A stretch of 16,221 nt of DNA from Sphingomonadales bacterium (GCA_013298745.1 JAAFIT010000004.1:3026-19246), one strand, 5' to 3'. Positions 1 to 6,726 are shown, numbered from the stretch's first letter. Program-made: numbers and translations. The notes: generated by a model from the sequence alone, not told the origin.

Positions 1-353
1 GCCTTGGTCTTCAGCCAGTCCATCAGGAATTCCGCGGCTTCGAATGCGGCTGCGCGGTGGGAACTGGCGATGGCGACGAGCACGATCGCTTCACCCGGCA
101 GCATCCGGCCATGGCGGTGGATGACGATGCCGCCAAGCAGCGGCCAGCGCGCTTCTGCCTCGGCGGCAATCGCCTGCAATTGCCGTTCGGTCATTGCGGG
201 ATAGTGTTCGAGCGTCAGCGCCACCAGGCCATCATCGCCGCGGACATGGCCGACAAAGCTGACTATTGCACCAATATCGGTCCGGCCTTGTGAAAGTGCC
301 TGCGTTTCGGCCGCGATGTCGATCGCTTCGGCCTGAACGCGGACGGCGATCAT
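1..353 (-). CDS. moaE: Molybdopterin synthase catalytic subunit MoaE (partial, C-terminus off the left edge)
   Basis: MoaE is the large subunit of molybdopterin synthase. It transfers sulfur from the MoaD thiocarboxylate to precursor Z in cytosolic molybdenum-cofactor synthesis. The 117 visible codons begin MIAVRVQAEAIDIAAE and contain the family blocks GAIVSFVGHVRG, LTLEHYPAMTERQL, IHRHGRM and ASSHRAAAFEAAEFLMDWLK. Lys115 in the final DWLK block corresponds to the E. coli active-site Lys119; the second catalytic lysine would lie just beyond the window edge. The start at 353 overlaps the moaD stop by 4 bases (ATGA), which implies translational coupling. About 30-40 residues appear to be missing, judging from a usual length near 150. 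The identification is secure; the C-terminal end cannot be checked. Confidence 0.93.
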   Translation of the reverse strand, partial: MIAVRVQAEAIDIAAETQALSQGRTDIGAIVSFVGHVRGDDGLVALTLEHYPAMTERQLQAIAAEAEARWPLLGGIVIHRHGRMLPGEAIVLVAIASSHRAAAFEAAEFLMDWLKTK

Positions 354-601
354 CCCCCGGTCACCGGTGGAAAGATGGCGATTTCGCCTGCACCTGCTAT
401 CGGCGCGTCAAAGCCGACGAAGTCCTGATCCAGGGCGATGCGGATGGCGCTGCGGTCGGCGAGGGCTGCCGCATGGCCGGGCGATCGGATCGCCAGCCAA
501 TCGAGAAGCTCGGATACCGTGGCAACCTCGACAGGCGGCTCGAGCGTTTCGGCGGCAATGCCAATCCGTTCGCGAACCCAAGCAAAGTAGAGAATTTCCA
601 T
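350..601 (-). CDS. moaD: Molybdopterin synthase sulfur carrier subunit MoaD
   Basis: This is the small ubiquitin-like subunit of molybdopterin synthase, which carries sulfur as a C-terminal thiocarboxylate and docks its tail in the MoaE active site. The protein is 83 residues, the usual length. It opens with MEILYFAWVRERIG, as MoaD proteins do, and ends FPPVTGG with the obligatory double glycine as its last two residues. It lies 4 bases after the pgsA stop and overlaps moaE by 4 bases, so the three genes look like one transcript. No strong ribosome-binding site precedes the ATG at 601, which fits coupling to pgsA translation. Confidence 0.95.
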   Translation of the reverse strand: MEILYFAWVRERIGIAAETLEPPVEVATVSELLDWLAIRSPGHAAALADRSAIRIALDQDFVGFDAPIAGAGEIAIFPPVTGG

Positions 602-605
602 ACGC

Positions 606-1166
606 TTATGCCATGTGCTTCAGGCCAACCCGCAGGTAATCATAGCCGGTTATCAGCGTTAGGCCTGCGGCAATCCACAGGCTGACCAGACCGATTTCAT
701 AGGCCGGAAGCCAGGGTAGCAATGTCGCTGCCGAGCCGACCAGCACCAGAGAGCCGAGCGCGATCATCTGAAACGCCGTCTTCCATTTCGCCAGCGCCGA
801 CACCGGCAACGAGACCTGCAAGGTGGCGAGATATTCGCGCAGGCCCGAAACGATGATTTCGCGCAGCAGAATGATCAGTGCCGCCACAACGGCAAGGCCG
901 TGGACGATGCCGCTGTGTACCAGCATGACGATCACCGCGGCGACCATGATCTTGTCGGCGATCGGATCAAGAAACACGCCGATCTTCGACACCGTGCCCT
1001 GTGCCCGCGCCAGATAGCCATCGAGATAGTCGGTAAGCCCGGCGATGCAGAACAGCACGAATGCCGCCAGCCATTCATAGGGACCATCGCCCCACATCAG
1101 GACGACGAGCAGCGGCACCGCGAGAATGCGGCTGAGGGTCAGCAGATTGGGGAGGCTGGACAACAC
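606..1166 (-). CDS. pgsA: CDP-diacylglycerol--glycerol-3-phosphate 3-phosphatidyltransferase
   Basis: PgsA is the inner-membrane enzyme that joins CDP-diacylglycerol and glycerol-3-phosphate to give phosphatidylglycerol phosphate, the committed step to phosphatidylglycerol and cardiolipin. The 186-residue protein has several hydrophobic segments and the full CDP-alcohol phosphotransferase signature, DG-x2-AR-x8-G-x3-D-x3-D, around residues 49-71 (DGYLARAQG, then GVFLDPIAD). The start is a GTG at 1166: an in-frame stop sits at 1176-1178, and AGGA (1177-1174 on the minus strand) precedes the GTG by 7 bases. An ATG at 1173 is out of frame. The gene heads the pgsA-moaD-moaE cluster and is divergent from the nitroreductase, with only 68 bases between the two starts. 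Confidence 0.95.
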   Translation of the reverse strand: MLSSLPNLLTLSRILAVPLLVVLMWGDGPYEWLAAFVLFCIAGLTDYLDGYLARAQGTVSKIGVFLDPIADKIMVAAVIVMLVHSGIVHGLAVVAALIILLREIIVSGLREYLATLQVSLPVSALAKWKTAFQMIALGSLVLVGSAATLLPWLPAYEIGLVSLWIAAGLTLITGYDYLRVGLKHMA

Positions 1167-1234
1167 AAGGCATTCCTAGGCAATCCTGCACCGCGATACC
1201 AGAGTTGCCGACAAAATCTGCAAGAGGACCCATC

Positions 1235-1906
1235 ATGAACGTCAGTGAAGCCATCGCCTCCCGTCGCTCGGTGCGCGGCTTTCTGGATACGCCGGTCGAT
1301 CCCGCCGTCATCCGCCGCGTGGTTGAAGCGGCGGCGCGGGCGCCCTCGGGCGGCAATTTGCAGCCCTGGCATATCGATGTCGTCAGCGGTCCCAAGCTCG
1401 ACGAACTCAAGGCGATCATGCGCACCCGGCTTGCCGAAGCGCCGGGCGGTGAGCCGACTGAATATGATATTTACCCCAAGGTGCTGCCGTCACCCTACAA
1501 GGACTATCGCTTTGCGGTGGGGGAGGAGCTTTATCGGGCGCTCGGCATTCCGCGCGAGGACAAGATGAAACGGTTGATGTGGTTCGCCCGCAATTTCCAG
1601 TTTTTCGGCGCGCCGGTGGCGTTGTTCTGCTCGGTCGCCAAGACAATGGGGCCGCCGCAATGGAGCGATCTCGGCATGTATCTGCAATCGCTGATGCTTT
1701 TGCTGCGCGAGGAGGGGCTCGATTCCTGCCCGCAGGAGTGCTGGGCGATCTATCCCGAAACGATCCGCAAGTTCATCGGCATTCCCGAAGACCGGATGCT
1801 GTTCACGGGCATGGCGATCGGCTTCGCCGACCCGGCAGACAAGGCCAATGCCGCCCGCGCCGCCCGCGCGCCGTTGGCCGAGTGGGCAACCTTTCATAAT
1901 GATTAA
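1235..1906 (+). CDS. Nitroreductase-family FMN oxidoreductase
   Basis: This is a predicted cytosolic FMN-dependent NAD(P)H oxidoreductase of the nitroreductase superfamily; the natural substrate cannot be read from sequence. The 223-residue protein has the N-terminal FMN phosphate-binding block ASRRSVRGF (residues 8-16), the PSGGNLQPW block at about 39-47, and a late GMAIGFAD segment that usually contacts the cofactor. The start chosen is the ATG at 1235, with GAGGA ending 7 bases upstream. A TTG in frame at 1205 would add ten residues unlike the family. It is divergent from pgsA and appears monocistronic. Substrate-specific names such as nitrobenzoate reductase are not supported. Confidence 0.9.
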   Translation: MNVSEAIASRRSVRGFLDTPVDPAVIRRVVEAAARAPSGGNLQPWHIDVVSGPKLDELKAIMRTRLAEAPGGEPTEYDIYPKVLPSPYKDYRFAVGEELYRALGIPREDKMKRLMWFARNFQFFGAPVALFCSVAKTMGPPQWSDLGMYLQSLMLLLREEGLDSCPQECWAIYPETIRKFIGIPEDRMLFTGMAIGFADPADKANAARAARAPLAEWATFHND

Positions 1907-1996
1907 GGTCATCTTGACGGCTGTTGTGCGACGATCCGTTGCATTGGCGGGATATTCGTCGGCGCCCGGTCTTCTTTGCGGCATGATGAAAGCTTA

Positions 1997-2042
1997 GGTT
2001 CAATCAACAGGTTGGCCGCCGCAAGCGGACAGCGATTGAATC
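1997..2042 (+). promoter_or_regulatory. Possible two-tier stem-loop in the leader of the YkuD_2 gene
   Basis: GGTTCAATC (1997-2005) can pair with GATTGAATC (2034-2042) to give 9 pairs, one of them G-U. The loop holds a smaller CCGC/GCGG stem (2016-2019 with 2025-2028). It lies about 43 bases before the TTG start at 2085, in the longest gene-free stretch of the window (1907-2084). No U-run follows, so it does not look like a terminator. Its function is unknown and chance formation is possible. Confidence 0.25.
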
Positions 2043-2084
2043 AACCCATGGCCTTGCCGTGGCCCGTCAGCCAAGGACCTGCCT

Positions 2085-2693
2085 TTGCGCGAATCCCTAT
2101 CTCTCAGCCGCCGCGGACTGCTTGGCGGCCTTGCCGCCGGTGCCGCGGCACTTTCCGTTCCGGCCCGGGCGGCGATGCCGTCGCCGCTCGATCCCCGCAT
2201 GATGGCGCGGGCCATCGGTTCCTTTGGCAAGCATCGCGCCAAGGTGCAGAAGGCCGATATCATCGCCATTGCGGACTATTCCCGCGCTTCGCGGGAACGG
2301 CGCTTCCATCTTGTCGATATGGTTTCGGGCACCACGACGTCGATGCTGGTCGCGCATGGCCGCGGCTCCGATCCGGCGCATAGTGGCTGGTTGCAGCAGT
2401 TTTCGAATTCCGACGGCAGCTATGCGTCGTGCGCCGGGGCGTTTGTCACGGCGAACGAATATGTCGGCAAGCATGGCCGCTCGATGCGGCTGATCGGGCT
2501 CGATCCGACCAATAACAACGCGCTCGATCGCGCCATTGTCATCCATACCGCGCCTTATGTGACCGAAGCGATGGCGCGCGACATGGGCAAGGTCGGCCGC
2601 AGCCAGGGCTGCTTCACGGTGACCGAGGCCGATTTGCAGCAGGTGCTGACGCGCCTCGGCGGCGGGCGGTTCCTCTATTCCGACAAGGTCTGA
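2085..2693 (+). CDS. Exported murein L,D-transpeptidase-like protein (YkuD_2 family)
   Basis: This is a predicted periplasmic cysteine enzyme related to L,D-transpeptidases that act on peptidoglycan; the exact reaction of the YkuD_2 branch is less settled than for classical YkuD proteins. The 202-residue precursor starts with a Tat-type signal, SLSRRGLLGG, then an alanine-rich core and a probable cleavage after PARA (residue 29). The family blocks follow: VAHGRGSDP, FSNSDGSYASCAGAF, VIHTAPYV with His154, and GRSQGC with the presumed catalytic Cys176. The start is a TTG at 2085, supported by AAGGA at 2073-2077 with 7 bases between; no in-frame ATG gives a better signal peptide. It stands alone between the nitroreductase and the next gene. 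Confidence 0.87.
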   Translation: MRESLSLSRRGLLGGLAAGAAALSVPARAAMPSPLDPRMMARAIGSFGKHRAKVQKADIIAIADYSRASRERRFHLVDMVSGTTTSMLVAHGRGSDPAHSGWLQQFSNSDGSYASCAGAFVTANEYVGKHGRSMRLIGLDPTNNNALDRAIVIHTAPYVTEAMARDMGKVGRSQGCFTVTEADLQQVLTRLGGGRFLYSDKV

Positions 2694-2731
2694 ACTGCGC
2701 CACTGGGTTTGACCTTCAGCGCGACGCACGT

Positions 2732-2762
2732 CAGTCTCCTCTGAAAGCAGGGGAGGACACTG
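2732..2762 (+). promoter_or_regulatory. Possible hairpin covering the ribosome-binding site of the next gene
   Basis: CAGT-C-TCCTC (2732-2741) is complementary to GAGGA-C-ACTG (2753-2762), giving 9 pairs with one internal C-C mismatch. The GGAGG ribosome-binding site (2752-2756) lies in the downstream arm, directly before the ATG at 2763. If it forms in the mRNA, it would hide the site. Seen in sequence; regulation is inference. Confidence 0.35.
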
Positions 2763-3338
2763 ATGGACATTCCGCACCGTCTCGACGCACCGCGCATCGC
2801 ACCGATCGAACCTGAGGCCTGGGACGCCAAGCTCGTTGACCAATTGCAGACCGTGCGCCCCCGCGAAATGGGCGCGCCTGCGGCACCCGTCTTCAACATC
2901 TTCAAGACACTCGCCAATCATCCGGCGCTCGCCGGGCAGTTTCTGCACTGGGGCAACCAGATCCTGTTCAAATCATCGCTGCCGCCTCGGGATCGCGAAC
3001 TGGCGATCCTGCGCGTCGGCTGGCTGGCGCGGGCCGCCTATGAATGGGGCCACCATGTCGATATCGCGATCAACCATGCCGGCATGACTGCCGACGACGT
3101 CGCGCTGGCCAAGGCCGGGCCGACAGCCGGCAGCGATGCGGCCGATGACGTGCTGCTCCGCGCCGTCGATGAACTGGTGACGGACCATTTCATCACGAAC
3201 GCGACCTGGAAGCAGTTAGCCGCGCGCTACAACCAGACGCAGTTGATCGATCTGGTCTTTGTTGTCGGACAATATGTGACGGTCAGCATGGCCCTCAACA
3301 GCTTCGGCGTGCAGTTGGAGCCCGAATATCGCGGCTAG
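2763..3338 (+). CDS. Carboxymuconolactone decarboxylase (CMD/AhpD-like) family protein
   Basis: This is a CMD-fold protein of 191 residues. Members include 4-carboxymuconolactone decarboxylase and the AhpD peroxidase partner, but many are uncharacterised, and this one cannot be assigned a substrate. The core reads [20 protein letters not shown] (about 74-93), then EWGHHVDIA (94-102) with Glu94, His97 and His98 in the place of the family's acid/histidine proton relay. The AhpD CxxC redox pair is absent, so an alkylhydroperoxidase role is unlikely. GGAGG lies 6 bases before the ATG. The gene ends tail-to-tail with the GST gene, sharing the CTAG that provides both stop codons. Confidence 0.88.
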   Translation: MDIPHRLDAPRIAPIEPEAWDAKLVDQLQTVRPREMGAPAAPVFNIFKTLANHPALAGQFLHWGNQILFKSSLPPRDRELAILRVGWLARAAYEWGHHVDIAINHAGMTADDVALAKAGPTAGSDAADDVLLRAVDELVTDHFITNATWKQLAARYNQTQLIDLVFVVGQYVTVSMALNSFGVQLEPEYRG

Positions 3339-4027
3339 GCCTCGCGCCGGCCAAGCTCTAGCAGCCCGCGCGCGCGCTCGGTGACACGGCGGGCATCGTC
3401 GCTGTCGGGGTCCTTCAACCTGATGGTTTCCGGCACGGCAATGCCGCGCTGCACCGCCGGGCGTTCGGCGATTGCGGCAATCCAGCGTTGCAGATGGGGC
3501 AGGCCTTCCAGCTCGATTCCCGACCATTTGGCGGTGCGCACCCAGCACCAATTGGCGATATCGGCGATGCTGTAATCCCCGGCGAGATACTCATGCGTCG
3601 CCAGTTGTGCATCGAGCACGGCAAACAGCCGGCGACCTTCGCCTTGATAGCGGGCGATCGCCGCCGGAATCTTTTCCGGGAAATAGCGGTAAAAGACATT
3701 GGCCTGGCCCATCATGGGGCCAATGCCGCCCATCTGGAACATCAGCCATTGGACCACGCGGCTGCGGCCCTGGGTATCGGTCGGCATCAACAGGCCGGTC
3801 TTTTCCGCCAGATACATCAGGATGGCGCCGGATTCGAAGATGGGAAAGCCATCGTCAACCAGGGTCGGCACCCGGCCATTGGGGTTGATGGCAAGATAGG
3901 CAGGGGTCTTCTGCTCACCCTTGGCGAGATCGACGGTCACCACCTCGTAGGGCAACGCCATTTCCTCGAGCGCCACCGACACCTTGTAGCCGTTCGGCGT
4001 TGCCGATGTGTAGAGCGTGAGGGACAT
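3335..4027 (-). CDS. Glutathione S-transferase family protein (Nu/YfcG-like)
   Basis: This is a predicted cytosolic glutathione transferase or glutathione-dependent disulfide reductase of 230 residues. The N-terminal thioredoxin-like domain (about 1-80) starts [20 protein letters not shown] and carries the TPNG turn typical of the YfcG/YghU group, the [13 protein letters not shown] cis-proline region and [13 protein letters not shown], which binds the glutathione gamma-glutamyl part. The helical domain has [16 protein letters not shown] and ends in an arginine-rich tail. The start at 4027 is preferred over extensions up to 4165 because it begins exactly at the first beta-strand and has a GGAG about 9 bases upstream. 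A second, distinct Nu-like GST lies near 14.6-15.5 kb. Confidence 0.9.
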   Translation of the reverse strand: MSLTLYTSATPNGYKVSVALEEMALPYEVVTVDLAKGEQKTPAYLAINPNGRVPTLVDDGFPIFESGAILMYLAEKTGLLMPTDTQGRSRVVQWLMFQMGGIGPMMGQANVFYRYFPEKIPAAIARYQGEGRRLFAVLDAQLATHEYLAGDYSIADIANWCWVRTAKWSGIELEGLPHLQRWIAAIAERPAVQRGIAVPETIRLKDPDSDDARRVTERARGLLELGRREA

Positions 4028-4088
4028 GACGGCAGCTCCAGCGCTGGGATGCGCAACCCTAGCGCCGGAGTGCGCGGTCCGCAAAGTC

Positions 4089-4403
4089 TCAAGCGTGAAG
4101 CACGCGCGCCTTTTGTTCGGCGAACTCGGCGTCGGTGAGCACGCCCGCCGAGTGCAACTCGGCAAGTTGTTTCAACTTCGCGATGCCCTCATCATTCAAG
4201 GCGGCGGCATGGGCTGGAGCGGCCGGTTGCAAATCGGCAACCGCCGCAGGAGCCGCAGTAGCGGCGGGTTCCGCCGGGCCACCGCGACGCCGCGTCATGG
4301 CGTTGGCGGTGCCGACGACAACCGCGGTGCGGCCTGCTGTTTGGGCGGCGCTGCGGGCCACGCTGCCAATCAGGCTGGGGCGGCCACGACGTGATCCGAA
4401 CAT
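4089..4403 (-). CDS. SHOCT-domain protein
   Basis: This is a small protein of 104 residues. The C-terminal segment (about 74-102, [20 protein letters not shown] and following) matches the SHOCT motif, a short two-helix module found at the end of many bacterial proteins of unclear role, possibly in oligomerisation. The N-terminal part (1-40) is basic, with arginines around a small-residue helix ([20 protein letters not shown]), and residues 41-70 form an alanine/proline-rich linker. It follows the DUF6325 gene by 21 bases on the same strand, with GGGAGA before the ATG at 4403. The pair is probably co-transcribed. No catalytic motif was seen. Confidence 0.82.
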   Translation of the reverse strand: MFGSRRGRPSLIGSVARSAAQTAGRTAVVVGTANAMTRRRGGPAEPAATAAPAAVADLQPAAPAHAAALNDEGIAKLKQLAELHSAGVLTDAEFAEQKARVLHA

Positions 4404-4424
4404 CTGTCTCTCCCTTTGGTCTGG

Positions 4425-4865
4425 TTATTCCGCGCCAAGCGCCAAAAGGCCTTCGCGCGCCGCATCGATGACATCGCCCGGGATGCGCTCCGACATCACC
4501 AGCGTGCCCCCGGCACTGCGAACGGCCGTGGCAAAATTCGTCGCCCACAGATGTTCGCAGAGGAACACGGCAACAGTCGAGTTGGGCACCATGTCCTCGG
4601 CCAATTCGAGCAGATCGGCTTCCGACATCAGGCCGCTGATCTCGCCCGCGAGGCGAACCATCGCGGCCGCCACGTCGGCGCTCAGATCCTGCATCTCGAG
4701 GATCATCGTCTCGCCATCGGCCTTTTTGATGACGATGGCGAGGTCGACGATGCGAACAATGCCGCGATCAACGAGATCGAGCAGCGCCGGCGTTATCGCG
4801 CCGGTGAAGTTATTGCCTTCGAACCCGAGAACGATCAGTTCCATCGGGCCAATCTTGTCGGTCAT
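4425..4865 (-). CDS. DUF6325-family protein
   Basis: This protein of 146 residues has the start and pattern of the DUF6325 family: MTDKIGPMELIVLGFEGN, then ALLDLVDRGIVRIVDLAIVI, a central acidic helical region and a C-terminal FLCEHLWATNFATAVRSAGG followed by SERIPGDVI. The family is known mainly as an uncharacterised domain, often in actinobacteria next to SHOCT proteins; no enzymatic function is established. The start at 4865 has AAAGG about 6 bases upstream on the minus strand and matches the family start, whereas longer versions add a non-conserved leader. It has no signal peptide and is likely cytosolic. The SHOCT gene follows after 21 bases. Confidence 0.82.
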   Translation of the reverse strand: MTDKIGPMELIVLGFEGNNFTGAITPALLDLVDRGIVRIVDLAIVIKKADGETMILEMQDLSADVAAAMVRLAGEISGLMSEADLLELAEDMVPNSTVAVFLCEHLWATNFATAVRSAGGTLVMSERIPGDVIDAAREGLLALGAE

Positions 4866-4937
4866 GACGCGCCTTTCGCTGTTCCCTTGTGAAGGACTAG
4901 CCGCAACATGTGTCAAATTGCCGACAGGTCAAAGCCC

Positions 4938-5129
4938 TTATTGCTGCACCGGTGCTGAAGCATTGGGCGGCGCCGTGCGGGTGCGTTGCGCGTCGGCCAT
5001 GGCGGCATCGACATCGGCAACCGCCTTGGCGGCAACCTCACCGGTTCCGGCGCTGCCGGCTTTCTCGTCACTGCCGCCACAGGCAGCGGCAAGCAGGAAC
5101 AGGGCAAGTGAGGCAGTTCGGGAGAGCAT
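4938..5129 (-). CDS. Small predicted lipoprotein
   Basis: This is a 63-residue precursor with a textbook lipoprotein signal: MLSRTASLALFLLAAAC, lipobox LAAAC with Cys17 as the lipidated residue, followed by a flexible GGSDEKAGSAGTG stretch. The mature part is only about 47 residues, alanine-rich, ending TAPPNASAPVQQ. No domain is recognised. The start at 5129 is chosen because it gives a normal-length signal; a GTG at 5168 in frame would add 13 residues. No clear ribosome-binding site precedes the ATG, so confidence is moderate. It lies upstream of the DUF6325/SHOCT pair on the same strand and is divergent from the methyltransferase at 5198. Confidence 0.68.
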   Translation of the reverse strand: MLSRTASLALFLLAAACGGSDEKAGSAGTGEVAAKAVADVDAAMADAQRTRTAPPNASAPVQQ

Positions 5130-5197
5130 GGCTGGCGCATAGCGCAGGCTTGCCCTTGGTGAAAGCACCCATCATCATTCCCTCAAGGGGAGAGACT

Positions 5198-5824
5198 ATG
5201 GGCATTTACAGCGAGCGCATCTTTCCGTGGCTGCTCGACCGGGCGTTGGGGCACCCGGCGATCGATGCCCGGCGCGCGTCATTGGTGCGTGGTGCCACTG
5301 GCGATGTGCTCGAAATCGGTTTTGGCAGCGGTGCGACACTGCCGTTCTATGATGCTGCCAAGGTAAAGCAGTTGACGGTTGTCGAGCCTTCCGACGGCAT
5401 GAACCGGCGCGCTGCGGGCCGGTTGGCGGCGAGTCCCGTGCCGGTGCGATCGGTGCCCGGGGCCGGCGAAGGGTTGCCCTTTGCCGATGCCAGCTTCGAT
5501 ACGGTGGTGACCTGTCTAACGCTTTGCAGCGTCGATGATCCGCCAAAGGTGCTCGCCGAAATCCGCCGTGTGCTGCGGCCGGGCGGGCAGTTCCTGTTTC
5601 TTGAACATGTGCTCAGCGACAATGTCGACCGTCGGCGCTGGCAGGTGCGGCTGACACCGTTGCAGAAAGTCATTGGTGTCGGTTGTCACCTCGATCGCGA
5701 TACCGCGGCGTTCGTGCGGGCGGCCGGTCTGGCGTTGCCACCGGTGGTGCAGGAAGAGGAACGGGCCTTTGGTGCCCTGGCGCCACTGACACCGCTTATT
5801 GCGGGGCAGGCGCTTCGGGACTAG
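5198..5824 (+). CDS. Class I SAM-dependent methyltransferase (METTL7/UbiE-like)
   Basis: This is a SAM methyltransferase of 208 residues with a Rossmann fold: motif I DVLEIGFGSGATLPFY (36-51), acidic motif II VVEPSDGMN, the GEGLPFADASFDTVV block, then CSVDDPPKVLAEIRRVLRPG and the strand FLFLEHV. The combination of FGSGATLPFY, CSVDDP and a late GCHLDRDT block recalls the METTL7 (thiol methyltransferase) group more than ubiquinone UbiE, but the substrate is not readable. The start at 5198 has AAGGGGAGAG just upstream; longer forms add an unrelated leader. Its last 29 bases overlap the 3' end of mlaA, which is on the other strand. Confidence 0.88.
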   Translation: MGIYSERIFPWLLDRALGHPAIDARRASLVRGATGDVLEIGFGSGATLPFYDAAKVKQLTVVEPSDGMNRRAAGRLAASPVPVRSVPGAGEGLPFADASFDTVVTCLTLCSVDDPPKVLAEIRRVLRPGGQFLFLEHVLSDNVDRRRWQVRLTPLQKVIGVGCHLDRDTAAFVRAAGLALPPVVQEEERAFGALAPLTPLIAGQALRD

Positions 5825-6638
5825 GCGGCTGCACGGTCGAGGTGGCCGGTTCGGCGACGTCCTCTTCCAGTTGCTCTTCCGGGTCTTCTGGTGGATTCCC
5901 GTCATAAAGCGCACTGCGGCGGCTTTGCAGATAGACCGAGCGGACGAGTGCATATTCATCGAGGCTGTCGGCGAGCAATGCGTCGCCGCCCTGATCGGTC
6001 AAGCGCGCCCGAAAGTTGACAATGCGCGTCGCGAGCTGGCCGATGCGCCAGTAAATACTCGGGCTGAAGGCGGCATTGCGGGCGAAATCGGCCGGATCGA
6101 TGACGATATCGGCGGCCAGTCCGAAGCTGTCGCGCAGTGTCGATGGTCCGAACACCGGCAGCACGACATAGGGGCCGGAATCGAACCCCCAGGCGGCAAA
6201 GGTCTGACCGAAATCCTCCTTTTCCTGAGGGCGGCCCAGATCAGTGGCATTGTCCGCCAAGCCGCCGACTCCGAGCGTCGAATTGATCAGAAAACGATCG
6301 AGCGTGCGAAAGGCCTGCGAAATCTTGCCCTGCAATACCGAGTTCATCAGGTTCGCCGGCTCGCCGTAGTTGCTGTAGACATTGGTGATGCCGTGCCGCG
6401 CCGCCGTCGGCACAACGGTGCGATAGCCATTGGCGAGGGGCTTCAACACCGCACGATCAATATTCTTGTTGAATTGATAGATGCGGCGGTTGGTGCCTTC
6501 CCAGCGGTCGGCCTCGGCCGTTTCGATGCTCGCGGCATGGGGTGTCATGCAACCAGCGAGCAAGGGCGCCAATGTGATTGCCGAGGCGATGCTGGCGCTC
6601 CGCGATCGAGACAAGGCAAGGCGACCGGAACGAACCAT
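5796..6638 (-). CDS. mlaA: MlaA/VacJ-family outer-membrane lipid asymmetry lipoprotein
   Basis: MlaA extracts misplaced phospholipids from the outer leaflet of the outer membrane and passes them to the MlaC/MlaFEDB retrograde system. The 280-residue precursor (from ATG 6638) has a lipoprotein signal with lipobox LAGC (Cys30) and the family blocks DRWEGTNRRIYQFN, NLMNSVLQGK, RFLINSTLGVGGLADNA, GQTFAAWGFDSGPYVVLPVF and GPSTLRDSFG. The C-terminus is an acidic, proline-rich tail ending PSPEAPAPQ. In-frame starts at 6671 and 6698 exist; 6638 gives the most normal signal peptide, although its ribosome-binding site is weak. No mlaBCDEF genes are in the window. The promoter region is shared with the divergent ArsR-type regulator and contains the 16-bp palindrome. 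Confidence 0.92.
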   Translation of the reverse strand: MVRSGRLALSRSRSASIASAITLAPLLAGCMTPHAASIETAEADRWEGTNRRIYQFNKNIDRAVLKPLANGYRTVVPTAARHGITNVYSNYGEPANLMNSVLQGKISQAFRTLDRFLINSTLGVGGLADNATDLGRPQEKEDFGQTFAAWGFDSGPYVVLPVFGPSTLRDSFGLAADIVIDPADFARNAAFSPSIYWRIGQLATRIVNFRARLTDQGGDALLADSLDEYALVRSVYLQSRRSALYDGNPPEDPEEQLEEDVAEPATSTVQPPSPEAPAPQ

Positions 6639-6689
6639 TGCCACCGCCAATGCCCGAGAATGTCCCTGCATACAACCGCGTGGCAGCGC

Positions 6690-6717
6690 TTGACACATAT
6701 AAAGATATCTTTATGTC
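6690..6717 (+). promoter_or_regulatory. Predicted sigma-70 promoter of the SahR-like met operon
   Basis: A perfect TTGACA (-35, 6690-6695) is followed after 16 bases by TATGTC (6712-6717), a partial -10 match. Transcription would start near 6724, at or within a few bases of the translation start at 6727, so the message may be leaderless; no ribosome-binding site is visible between 6715 and 6726. The -35 is clear; the -10 and the leaderless reading are inference. Confidence 0.55.
6699..6714. promoter_or_regulatory. Probable SahR-type operator, perfect 16-bp palindrome
   Basis: ATAAAGATATCTTTAT is a perfect inverted repeat lying between the -35 and -10 elements and 12 bases before the regulator's ATG. 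ArsR-family dimers bind AT-rich palindromes of this size, and its form resembles sites I recall for SahR regulators of methionine/SAH-cycle genes. It is strikingly AT-rich against the surrounding GC-rich DNA. Binding here would block RNA polymerase, which implies autorepression of the operon. It is also 60 bases upstream of the mlaA start. Confidence 0.75.
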
Positions 6718-6726
6718 CTGCTCGTG

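Noticed and set aside
2097..2948. Minus-strand open frame of 283 codons opposite the YkuD_2 gene
   Set aside because: His/Arg-rich shadow composition, no motif; the plus strand has signal peptide and catalytic motifs.
4866..4937. Promoter upstream of the DUF6325 gene with TTGACA
   Set aside because: A TTGACA is present on the minus strand, but the hexamer 17 bases later (TTCACA) is a poor -10; not strong enough to list.
4135..5142. Plus-strand open frame of 335 codons across the SHOCT/DUF6325/lipoprotein genes
   Set aside because: Ser/Arg/Ala-rich composition with no family motif, antisense to three better-supported genes with ribosome-binding sites or a lipobox.
5169..5197. Hairpin CCCT/GGGG before the methyltransferase start
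   Set aside because: Only about 3-4 pairs, overlapping a normal ribosome-binding site; expected by chance.
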